Assembly (NCBI GenBank): GCA_934546685.1 | Contig: CAKTEB010000050.1 | Span: 1-17,036 of the forward strand | From: an uncultured Oscillospiraceae bacterium | GTDB taxonomy: Bacteria > Bacillota > Clostridia > Oscillospirales > Oscillospiraceae | Direction: 5' to 3' | DNA length: 17,036 bases | In this document: piece by piece, positions 1 to 6,401 of the stretch | Numbering within the stretch: position 1 is the first letter of the stretch | Layout: every line of letters begins with the position of its first letter | Program-made: the position numbers and the translations under genes | The notes under the pieces: model-generated | Database searches by the model: none | What the model was told of the DNA's origin: nothing | What the model saw: only the letters and a program-made list of their open reading frames with translations

Positions 1-1
1 G

Positions 2-1513
2 ACCGGCGCTGAGCGCGATCTGGCTGACTGGATCGTCGGCGGCACCTACGTCATGAAGCAGTGCTACGACACCGCCAACGACCCCGATTACGCAGACGTC
101 TGCGTGGTCAAGGATCCCGACGGCTCCGTGCACAACCGCTCCACCCACATCCATCAGTCCGTAGAGGATCTGCTGAAGAAGCAGCTCATGACCCGTCTGA
201 TCTGTCACCGTGTCGGCGGCTGCATGCAGCGCTGCATGGGCTCCGATGCGCTCAACGCTCTGTTCTCCGTCACCTATGACTGCGACCAGGCCTGCGGCAC
301 CGAGTATCATGCCCGTCTCCAGAAGTACATCAAGTACTGCCAGGAGAAGGATCTGATCTGCAACTGCGCGCAGACCGACGTGAAGGGTTCCCGTAACCCC
401 AAGTACAAGAGAGCTCACATGCAGCCCGATCCCGATCAGTTCTTCCACATCGTGGACACCGACGTAGACGGCGTTGACATCGATGGCACTCCCACCAAGG
501 GCATCATCGTCCGCGGCGCAAAGATCTGCAACTCCTGCGCTCCTTACGTTGACGAGATCATTGCTCTTCCCACCAAGTTTATGGACGCTGAGGACCGCGA
601 CTACGCTGTCGCCTTCGCTCTGCCCGCTGACTGGGACGGCATCAAGCTGATGGCTCTGCCCGGCCAGCATCATAAGAGAACCCGTCTCGATGCTCCCTTC
701 GCTCAGATCGGCGATGTAGAGTCCCTGACCATCTTCGACGACGTGTTCGTTCCCTACTCCCGCGTGTTCATGAACGGCCGCGAGCAGGATGGCGTTTGCC
801 GCTATGCCGGCTACCTGGCCCTGATGTTCGCTCATTATCATCGTCACTCCTACACCGGCTGTAAGACCGCTGTGTCCGAGGTCATTGCTTCCCAGGCCGC
901 TCTGGTGGCTGAGGTCAACGACATTGCCAAGCAGTCTCACGTCCGTGACAAGCTGTGCGATATCATCCAGACCGCTGAGCTGGTCTTCGCTGCTGGTCAG
1001 TGCTCTGCTTACCGCAGCCAGAAGTTCCCCTCCGGTCAGCAGGTTCCCGATGAGATCCTGACCAACGCCGGTCGTCGTCTGGCTGGCCATAACATATACC
1101 ACGAGTACGAGACCATGGCTGACCTCACCGGCGGTGTCTGCGCTTCTCTGCCCCCCGAGGAGAACTTCTTCATGGAAGAGGACAACGTGGGCGAGCTGTG
1201 CAACAAGTACATCGTCCGCAACCCCGCTTGGAGCGCCGAGAACACCCATCGCGTTATGCGCATGATGGAGAACAAGCTCTGTGATTCCTTCGAGGCTGCT
1301 CAGGCTGTTGCCGGCGTACACGGCGGCGGTTCTCCTCTGATGGAGACCATCTGCATGATGAGCCGTTATCCCCTCGAGGATCTGAAGGCCATCGCCAAGT
1401 ATCTGGCAGGCATTCCCGGCTACGAGAAGTGCCCCCGGTTCGAGCGTGCTTATCAGTCTCCCCGGGCTATGCTGGCGAAGTTCGACGCTTCCGTCGCTGC
1501 CAAGAAGAAGTAA
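2..1513 (+). CDS. 4-hydroxybutyryl-CoA dehydratase family protein, copy 1 (5' end outside window)
   Basis: This is a partial gene. The frame is already open at base 2 and matches residue 34 of the downstream paralogue, so about 33 N-terminal residues lie outside the window; the ATG at 53 is internal. The family (AbfD/HpaB fold) holds FAD and a [4Fe-4S] cluster and dehydrates 4-hydroxybutyryl-CoA to crotonyl-CoA through a ketyl radical. All cluster ligands of Clostridium aminobutyricum AbfD (C99, C103, H292, C299) have counterparts here: a CMQRC motif at 221-235 and an HRHSYTGC motif near 841-864. The Tyr and Lys of that motif are also kept. The Glu equivalent to E455 is Ala. Compared with copy 2, changes cluster in the likely substrate loop (Cys for Asn after the ICNS motif) and around the FDDVFVPYSR segment. 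The C-terminus is longer than in AbfD. The family is clear; the exact substrate is not. Confidence 0.85.
   Translation, partial: TGAERDLADWIVGGTYVMKQCYDTANDPDYADVCVVKDPDGSVHNRSTHIHQSVEDLLKKQLMTRLICHRVGGCMQRCMGSDALNALFSVTYDCDQACGTEYHARLQKYIKYCQEKDLICNCAQTDVKGSRNPKYKRAHMQPDPDQFFHIVDTDVDGVDIDGTPTKGIIVRGAKICNSCAPYVDEIIALPTKFMDAEDRDYAVAFALPADWDGIKLMALPGQHHKRTRLDAPFAQIGDVESLTIFDDVFVPYSRVFMNGREQDGVCRYAGYLALMFAHYHRHSYTGCKTAVSEVIASQAALVAEVNDIAKQSHVRDKLCDIIQTAELVFAAGQCSAYRSQKFPSGQQVPDEILTNAGRRLAGHNIYHEYETMADLTGGVCASLPPEENFFMEEDNVGELCNKYIVRNPAWSAENTHRVMRMMENKLCDSFEAAQAVAGVHGGGSPLMETICMMSRYPLEDLKAIAKYLAGIPGYEKCPRFERAYQSPRAMLAKFDASVAAKKK
848..1281 (+). repeat. Perfect direct repeat, unit A (gene-conversion tract)
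   Basis: This 434-base stretch of dehydratase copy 1 is identical, base for base by eye, to 2587-3020 of copy 2, 1739 bases downstream. It is bounded by mismatches at 847 (C versus T in copy 2) and 1282 (T versus C). The flanking parts of the two genes differ often, at synonymous and nonsynonymous sites, so the identity is a patch rather than a recent whole-gene duplication. It covers the codons for the C299-equivalent ligand up to just before the C-terminal part. Confidence 0.85.
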
Positions 1514-1529
1514 TCATTTCTTAAACGAT

Positions 1530-1576
1530 CTCCCACGGGTCAGGGTCACTGGCCCTGACCATCCGGGAGTTGTTTT
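1530..1576 (+). terminator. Hairpin with T-rich tail between the dehydratase copies
   Basis: GGTCAGGG (1538-1545) pairs with CCCTGACC (1553-1560) around a 7-base loop. An outer CTCCC (1530-1534) / GGGAG (1565-1569) pair extends it, and TTGTTTT follows (1570-1576). It could end or partly attenuate transcription between the two copies, setting a ratio. No clear promoter is visible between it and the second gene, so partial read-through is the likelier reading. Confidence 0.6.
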
Positions 1577-1641
1577 ACGACCCAGGATCGGATATGGCTA
1601 TGCCGGTTCCGGGAAACGAAAAAATATGGAGGTATATCCCA

Positions 1642-3249
1642 ATGGCTATCGGTACTTACGAACAGTACAAAGCAAGACTGCTGGCTATGAAGCCTAACGT
1701 CTATCTCAACGGCAAGAAGATCGACCGTTCCAACGGCAAGACCGGCGCTGAGCGCGATCTGGCTGACTGGATCGTCGGCGGCACCTATGTTATGAAGCAG
1801 TGCTACGACACCGCCAACGACCCCGATTACGCAGATGTCTGCGTGGTCAAGGATCCCGACGGTTCCGTTCACAACCGCTGCACCCACATCAACCAGTCCG
1901 TGGATGATCTGCTGAAGAAGCAGCTCATGACCCGTCTGATCTGTCATCGTGTAGGTGGCTGCATGCAGCGCTGCATGGGCACCGACGCTCTGAACGCTCT
2001 GTTCTCCGTCACCTACGACTGCGATGAGGCATGTGGTACTGAGTATCATGCAAGACTGCAGAAGTACATCAAGTACTGCCAGGAGAATGACCTCGTCTGC
2101 AACTGCGCACAGACCGACGTGAAGGGCTCCCGTAACCCCAAGTACAAGAGAGCTCATATGCAGCCCGATCCCGATCAGTTCGTCCATGTGGTCGCTACCG
2201 ACGTAGACGGCGTTGACATCGACGGCACCCCCACCAAGGGCATCATTGTCCGCGGCGCTAAGATCTGCAACTCCAACGCTCCCTACGTTGACGAGATCAT
2301 CGTGAACCCCACCAAGTTCATGGATTCCGAGGACGCTGAGTACGCTGTTGCCTTCGCTCTGCCCGCAGACTGGGAGGGCATCAAGCTCATGGCTCTGCCC
2401 GGCCAGCATCACAAGAGAACTCGTCTGTCTGCCCCCTTCGCTCAGATCGGCGATGTAGAGTCCCTGACCATCTTCGACAACGTCTTCGTTCCCAACTCCC
2501 GCGTCTTTATGAACGGCCTGGAGAATGACGGTGTCTGCCGTTACGCTGGCTACCTTGCTCTGATGTTCGCTCATTATCATCGTCATTCCTACACCGGCTG
2601 TAAGACCGCTGTGTCCGAGGTCATTGCTTCCCAGGCCGCTCTGGTGGCTGAGGTCAACGACATTGCCAAGCAGTCTCACGTCCGTGACAAGCTGTGCGAT
2701 ATCATCCAGACCGCTGAGCTGGTCTTCGCTGCTGGTCAGTGCTCTGCTTACCGCAGCCAGAAGTTCCCCTCCGGTCAGCAGGTTCCCGATGAGATCCTGA
2801 CCAACGCCGGTCGTCGTCTGGCTGGCCATAACATATACCACGAGTACGAGACCATGGCTGACCTCACCGGCGGTGTCTGCGCTTCTCTGCCCCCCGAGGA
2901 GAACTTCTTCATGGAAGAGGACAACGTGGGCGAGCTGTGCAACAAGTACATCGTCCGCAACCCCGCTTGGAGCGCCGAGAACACCCATCGCGTTATGCGC
3001 ATGATGGAGAACAAGCTCTGCGATTCCTTCGAGGCTGCTCAGGCTGTTGCTGGCGTTCATGGCGGCGGTTCTCCTCTGATGGAGACCATCTGCATGATGC
3101 AGCGTTATCCTCTGGAGGATCTGAAGGCCATCGCCAAGTACCTGGCAGGCATTCCCGGCTACGAGAAGTGCCCCCGGTTCGAGCGTGCTTATCAGTCTCC
3201 CCGCGCCATGCTGGCTAAGTTTGACGCGCACGCTGCTGCTAAGAAGTAA
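1642..3249 (+). CDS. 4-hydroxybutyryl-CoA dehydratase family protein, copy 2
   Basis: This is a complete 535-residue paralogue of the gene upstream. The ATG at 1642 was chosen because GGAGG (1628-1632) lies 9 bases before it; the frame is open further upstream to a TTG at 1570, but that extension falls in a hairpin leader. Cluster ligands are C107, C111, H313 and C320, and Y317, K321 and E273 match the AbfD residues Y296, K300 and E257. Position 470 is Ala where AbfD has the functionally important E455. The protein is about 45 residues longer than AbfD (about 490), partly from a C-terminal tail (about 505-535) rich in Arg, Ala and Lys. The family gives 4-hydroxyacyl-CoA dehydration or vinylacetyl-CoA isomerisation in the cytoplasm. 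The downstream crotonase and 3-hydroxyacyl-CoA dehydrogenase fit onward oxidation of an enoyl-CoA. Automated annotation often calls this family 4-hydroxyphenylacetate 3-hydroxylase; the Fe-S ligands argue against a simple monooxygenase. Confidence 0.88.
   Translation: MAIGTYEQYKARLLAMKPNVYLNGKKIDRSNGKTGAERDLADWIVGGTYVMKQCYDTANDPDYADVCVVKDPDGSVHNRCTHINQSVDDLLKKQLMTRLICHRVGGCMQRCMGTDALNALFSVTYDCDEACGTEYHARLQKYIKYCQENDLVCNCAQTDVKGSRNPKYKRAHMQPDPDQFVHVVATDVDGVDIDGTPTKGIIVRGAKICNSNAPYVDEIIVNPTKFMDSEDAEYAVAFALPADWEGIKLMALPGQHHKRTRLSAPFAQIGDVESLTIFDNVFVPNSRVFMNGLENDGVCRYAGYLALMFAHYHRHSYTGCKTAVSEVIASQAALVAEVNDIAKQSHVRDKLCDIIQTAELVFAAGQCSAYRSQKFPSGQQVPDEILTNAGRRLAGHNIYHEYETMADLTGGVCASLPPEENFFMEEDNVGELCNKYIVRNPAWSAENTHRVMRMMENKLCDSFEAAQAVAGVHGGGSPLMETICMMQRYPLEDLKAIAKYLAGIPGYEKCPRFERAYQSPRAMLAKFDAHAAAKK
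2587..3020 (+). repeat. Perfect direct repeat, unit B (gene-conversion tract)
   Basis: This is the second member of the 434-base identical pair and lies within dehydratase copy 2. The direction of copying cannot be told from this window. Confidence 0.85.
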
Positions 3250-3276
3250 TTTCTCTGCACGTTTCTCCCCCTCGTA

Positions 3277-3294
3277 CCCCCCGGTGCGGGGGGG
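3277..3294 (+). other. GC hairpin downstream of dehydratase copy 2
   Basis: CCCCCC (3277-3282) faces GGGGGG (within 3288-3294) across a GGTGC loop; an alternative pairing uses CTCCCCC at 3265-3271 with GGGGGAG at 3290-3296. No T-tract follows, so this is not a standard intrinsic terminator. It could block 3' exonucleases and stabilise the upstream mRNA. Confidence 0.5.
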
Positions 3295-3320
3295 AGTTGC
3301 CGCAGAGGGGCCGGTGTATT

Positions 3321-3371
3321 CTGGCGAGGACACAGTTATGGCTGTGTCTTCGCCGGAGGACATTACGTCCT
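3321..3371 (+). other. Two abutting hairpins in the leader of the SDR gene
   Basis: A 15-bp stem (3321-3335 with 3342-3356, including two G-U pairs, loop TTATGG) is followed directly by a 5-bp hairpin, AGGAC (3357-3361) with GTCCT (3367-3371). Neither has a T-tract. They sit 40 bases before the SDR start. Likely roles are mRNA processing or stability, or translational control; none is proven. Confidence 0.55.
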
Positions 3372-3410
3372 GATCCAATTTCAAAATCTTTTATTTAGGA
3401 GTGTTTTACA

Positions 3411-4268
3411 ATGGCTCATCTGAACCGCAAAATCGGTATTCCTTCCTTTGACATGACCGGTAAGACCGCCATCATCACCGGCGGCACCCAGGGTCTGGGC
3501 TTCGGCATGGCCTGCGCGCTGGCTGCTTACGGCGCCAACGTGGTCATCACCGCCCGTACCGCCCGCAAGGTCGAGGATGCTGTGGCTGATCTGAACGAGA
3601 ACTACTGCAAGGGCGGCCGCGCTTTCGGCATCCCCGCTGACTCCAGCAAGGCTGAGAACGTCAAGATGGTGGTCGAGAAGACCGTTGAGGAGTTCGGCTC
3701 CCTGGACATCCTCATCAACAACGCTGGTGTTTCCGGCCCCACCGCTCTGGTGGTTGAGACCCGCGAGGGCCGCCCTGAGTACACCCCCGAGGATTTCTCC
3801 AAGGTTCTAGCTACCAACCTCACCGGCACCTTCATGTTCTGCCAGGAGGCTGCCCGTCAGATGATCAAGCAGAACGCTACCAACGGCAAGAAGGGCGGCC
3901 GCATCATCATTACCGCCTCTGTGGGCGGCTTCATCGGCGGCAAGGGCGTTGTCGGCTACGGCGCTTCCAAGGCTGGCTGCCTGAGCCTGGCCCGTACTTT
4001 GGCCAACAACTTCGGCCGTGAGAACATCACCGTCAACTGCATCTGCCCGGGCTATGTTGTCACTCCTCTGAACGAAGAGTTCTTCGTGGATGCCGAGGGC
4101 AACTTCACCGACTACTACAAGAAGCAGTCCAAGTCCACCTCCGTGCGCCGTCTGGGCACCATCGAGGAGATCGCGGGCCCCGTGCTGGCTATGTGCTCCG
4201 ATTCCTTCAGCTACATGACCGGCTCCTACATCCTGGTAGACGGTGGCCAGTCCATCCCCGCAGAATAA
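3411..4268 (+). CDS. SDR-family NAD(P)-dependent oxidoreductase
   Basis: This is a 285-residue classical short-chain dehydrogenase. It has the nucleotide-binding TGGTQGLG motif at 23-30, NNAG at 103-106, the catalytic Ser at 150 and the YGASK motif with Y163 and K167. The C-terminal segment ends with the usual GSYILVDGG signature. AGGAG at 3397-3401 sits 9 bases before the ATG. An N-terminal extension of about 15 residues precedes the Rossmann fold. The family reduces or oxidises alcohol/ketone pairs; relatives include gluconate 5-dehydrogenase and 3-oxoacyl-ACP reductases, and sequence alone does not fix the substrate. Its place between the dehydratase pair and the crotonase suggests it handles a hydroxy or keto intermediate or precursor of the same pathway. 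The crotonase follows after 33 bases, so the two are probably co-transcribed. Confidence 0.88.
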   Translation: MAHLNRKIGIPSFDMTGKTAIITGGTQGLGFGMACALAAYGANVVITARTARKVEDAVADLNENYCKGGRAFGIPADSSKAENVKMVVEKTVEEFGSLDILINNAGVSGPTALVVETREGRPEYTPEDFSKVLATNLTGTFMFCQEAARQMIKQNATNGKKGGRIIITASVGGFIGGKGVVGYGASKAGCLSLARTLANNFGRENITVNCICPGYVVTPLNEEFFVDAEGNFTDYYKKQSKSTSVRRLGTIEEIAGPVLAMCSDSFSYMTGSYILVDGGQSIPAE

Positions 4269-4301
4269 TCGTTTCTACATACGAAAGGAGCCTATCCTAC
4301 C

Positions 4302-5216
4302 ATGGAGTACGCTAACATTATCTATACCGTAGACAACGGTATTGCTACCATTAAGCTGAACCGTCCCAAGGCCCTCAACGCCCTGAACTCCGAGATCAAC
4401 GCCGACATCATGGCCGCCATCAACGAGGTCAAGGCCGATCCCTCCGTTCGTGTTCTCATCATGACCGGTTCTGAGCGTGCCTTTGCCGCCGGCGCTGACG
4501 TCAAGGAGATGGCTGAGGCCACTCCCCGCTACGCCCGTGAGTTCTGCGGTCTGGCCATCGAGATCAACAACATTCTCGAGTCCCTGCCCATCCCCACCAT
4601 CGCTGCTGTGGGCGGCTTTGCCTTCGGCGGCGGCTGCGAGATGACTCTGGCCTGCGACTTCCGCGTTGGCGGCAGCCGCACCACTCTGTCCTTCCCCGAG
4701 GTCGGCCTGGGCATCATCCCCGGCGCCAACGGCTGCGCCCGTGCCACCGCTATTGTCGGCCCCGCAAAGGCCAAGCAGCTGGTGATGCTCACCGAGATGG
4801 TTCCCGGCAAGCAGGCCTATGATCTGGGCCTCCTGAACTGGTATGTAGAGGGCGACGCCGAGCTCAACGCCAAGGCCGCCGAAGCTAAGAAGGCATTCAA
4901 GGCCGCCAAGAAGTCCGGCGCTGAGAACCTCGACGAGCTGAAGGCTGCCAACAAGGCTGCTGAGGCCGCCGCCGCTAAGTCTGAGTACGACGCCATCTAC
5001 GCCAAGGCTGTAGAGGTCGCCAAGACCCTCATGACCAAGCCCGGCTGCGCTCTGGCTTCCGCCAAGGCTGCCATCAATAAGGCCGCCATTGAGACCGTTG
5101 CCGCCGGCAAGGCCGCTGAGACCACCGAGTTCACCCTTCTGTTCAACACCCACGACCAGAAGGAAGGCATGGCCGCTATGATCGAGAAGCGCCCCGCCGT
5201 CTTTACCAACAACTAA
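4302..5216 (+). CDS. crt: Enoyl-CoA hydratase/crotonase with Ala/Lys-rich insertion
   Basis: This cytoplasmic crotonase-fold enzyme of 304 residues probably hydrates crotonyl-CoA or a related enoyl-CoA to the 3-hydroxyacyl-CoA. The oxyanion-hole regions are AGAD (about 63-66) and FGGGCE (108-113). Both catalytic Glu are present, E113 and E133, 20 residues apart as in rat enoyl-CoA hydratase (E144/E164), which favours hydratase over isomerase activity. The protein is about 45 residues longer than the usual 260. The excess is an Ala/Lys/Glu-rich, predicted helical stretch at about 184-230, between the LGLLNWYV strand and the C-terminal helices. AGGAG at 4286-4290 precedes the start. The gene ends the first transcription unit, followed by a terminator at about 5297. 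The symbol crt is a functional guess; the family call is firm. Confidence 0.88.
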   Translation: MEYANIIYTVDNGIATIKLNRPKALNALNSEINADIMAAINEVKADPSVRVLIMTGSERAFAAGADVKEMAEATPRYAREFCGLAIEINNILESLPIPTIAAVGGFAFGGGCEMTLACDFRVGGSRTTLSFPEVGLGIIPGANGCARATAIVGPAKAKQLVMLTEMVPGKQAYDLGLLNWYVEGDAELNAKAAEAKKAFKAAKKSGAENLDELKAANKAAEAAAAKSEYDAIYAKAVEVAKTLMTKPGCALASAKAAINKAAIETVAAGKAAETTEFTLLFNTHDQKEGMAAMIEKRPAVFTNN

Positions 5217-5231
5217 TTTTCAAGGCACGTT

Positions 5232-5336
5232 GCGCCCTGTTTGGAGGGATCCCGACGCGCCTGCGCGCCTGGGCGTCTCCCCAAAAATAAGCTGCGAAAA
5301 AACAGGGCGCTTTCCGCCGGAAGGTGTCCTGTTTTT
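5232..5336 (+). terminator. Intrinsic terminator with a competing upstream pairing
   Basis: AAAAACAGG (about 5298-5306) pairs with CCTGTTTTT (5328-5336), giving a terminator whose T-run is within the stem; it may work in both directions. The same AAACAGGGCGC (5300-5310) is also an exact complement of GCGCCCTGTTT (5232-5242), so the two structures are mutually exclusive. It ends the dehydratase-SDR-crotonase unit. Confidence 0.65.
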
Positions 5337-5348
5337 GCGGCTTCCTAG

Positions 5349-5377
5349 TTGACATTTTGGGTTTTTCCTGAGATAAT
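5349..5377 (+). promoter_or_regulatory. Sigma-A type promoter for the hbd gene
   Basis: TTGACA (5349-5354), then exactly 17 bases, then GATAAT (5372-5377). This is close to consensus and directly downstream of the preceding terminator, so hbd has its own strong transcription start at about 5384. Confidence 0.82.
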
Positions 5378-5412
5378 AAGTAATGTATGAGGACTGAGGA
5401 AAGTTCTCATTG

Positions 5413-5433
5413 GAGCCGGTTTTCCGGTCTCCA
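5413..5433 (+). other. Hairpin in the hbd 5' leader
   Basis: GGAGCCGG (5413-5420) pairs with CCGG-T-CTCC (5425-5433) around TTTT, with one bulged base. It sits in a leader of about 80 bases and leaves the ribosome binding site AGGAG (5449-5453) free. It may stabilise the mRNA. Confidence 0.5.
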
Positions 5434-5462
5434 AAATCAATACATAAAGGAGTCTTTATACC

Positions 5463-6314
5463 ATGGCTATTGAAACTATTGCCGTTCTCGGCGCTGGCCA
5501 GATGGGTTCCGGCATCGCTCAGATTGCCGCCACCAACGGCTACAAGGTCATCATGCGCGACATCAAGCAGGAGTTCTGCGACAAGGGTGTTGCTACCATT
5601 AAGAAGGGCCTGGACAAGCAGGTCGCGAAGGGCAAGACCACTCAGGAGGCTGCTGACGCCATCATGGCCAACATCTCCACCACCGTTGAGCTGGAGGGCG
5701 TTGCTCCCGCCGACTTCGTTATCGAGGCTGTTCCCGAGATCATGAGCCTGAAGCAGGACACCTTTAAGCAGCTGGGCGAGATCTGCAAGCCCGACGCTAT
5801 CCTCTGCACCAACACCTCCTCCATGTCCATCACCGAGATCACCGGCGTCTGCAAGAACCCCGAGCGCTGCATGGGCATGCACTTCTTCAGCCCTGTCTAT
5901 GCTATGAAGCTGGTGGAGATGATCCGCTCCGAGAAGACCTCCGACGCCACCGTGGCTGCTGTCCGCGAGGTTTCTGAGAAGATGGGCAAGGTTCCCGTTC
6001 TCTGCCAGACCGACACCCCGGGCTTCATCGTCAACCGCTGCCTGTTTGCCTTCATGCTGGAGGCCATTCACGAGTATGAGGACGGCGTTGCTACCATCGA
6101 CGATATCGACACCGCCATCAAGCTGGGCCTGAATCATCCCATGGGCCCCTTCGAGATGATGGACCTGTCCGGCCTGGACACCTTCCCCCATGTCACCGAG
6201 ATCCTGGAGAAGCTGCCTGTTACCTCTTGGGCTTGCCCCGAGTCTGTAAAGGCTAAGATCGCCGAGGGCAAGTACGGCCGCAAGTCCGGCGAGGGCTGGC
6301 ACAAGTACAACTAA
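5463..6314 (+). CDS. hbd: 3-hydroxybutyryl-CoA dehydrogenase
   Basis: At 283 residues this is the standard length for clostridial Hbd. It interconverts 3-hydroxybutyryl-CoA and acetoacetyl-CoA with NAD(P)(H) in the butyrate pathway. The Rossmann motif GAGQMG (10-15) opens the protein. NTSS (117-120), H140 in HFFSPV, E152 and N191 form the conserved catalytic and substrate-binding set of the 3-hydroxyacyl-CoA dehydrogenase family. The C-terminal helical domain carries the LNHPMGPFEMMDLSGLDT signature and ends with the GRKSGEGWHKYN motif. AGGAG (5449-5453) lies 9 bases before the ATG. The gene has its own promoter and a following hairpin, so it can be expressed independently of the upstream block. 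Codon use is strongly biased, as expected of an abundant enzyme. Confidence 0.94.
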   Translation: MAIETIAVLGAGQMGSGIAQIAATNGYKVIMRDIKQEFCDKGVATIKKGLDKQVAKGKTTQEAADAIMANISTTVELEGVAPADFVIEAVPEIMSLKQDTFKQLGEICKPDAILCTNTSSMSITEITGVCKNPERCMGMHFFSPVYAMKLVEMIRSEKTSDATVAAVREVSEKMGKVPVLCQTDTPGFIVNRCLFAFMLEAIHEYEDGVATIDDIDTAIKLGLNHPMGPFEMMDLSGLDTFPHVTEILEKLPVTSWACPESVKAKIAEGKYGRKSGEGWHKYN

Positions 6315-6341
6315 TCGCCCGATTCACTCTGTAAGCGTTTT

Positions 6342-6367
6342 GGGGGAGCGATCCCGCTCCCCCGTTT
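6342..6367 (+). terminator. Hairpin after hbd
   Basis: GGGGGAGCG (6342-6350) pairs with CGCTCCCCC (6355-6363), loop ATCC. Only a short GTTT tail follows, so termination may be partial and the next gene may be read through from the hbd promoter; no other good promoter is visible before it. Confidence 0.6.
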
Positions 6368-6401
6368 CCCCTATCATACGATTGGAAAGGATGCGTTAAG
6401 C

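Noticed and set aside
1570..1641. Extended start (TTG at 1570) for dehydratase copy 2
   Set aside because: The extra 24 residues come from the intergenic leader. The ATG at 1642 has a well-spaced GGAGG.
1546..3384. Long open frame on the minus strand opposite dehydratase copy 2 (612 codons)
   Set aside because: It mirrors the codon bias of the real gene, gives a low-complexity Val/Leu/Gly/His-rich protein with no motif, and has no ribosome binding site.
5220..5462. Riboswitch before hbd
   Set aside because: The structures seen are a terminator with a competing arm and a small leader hairpin. No known riboswitch core could be recognised.
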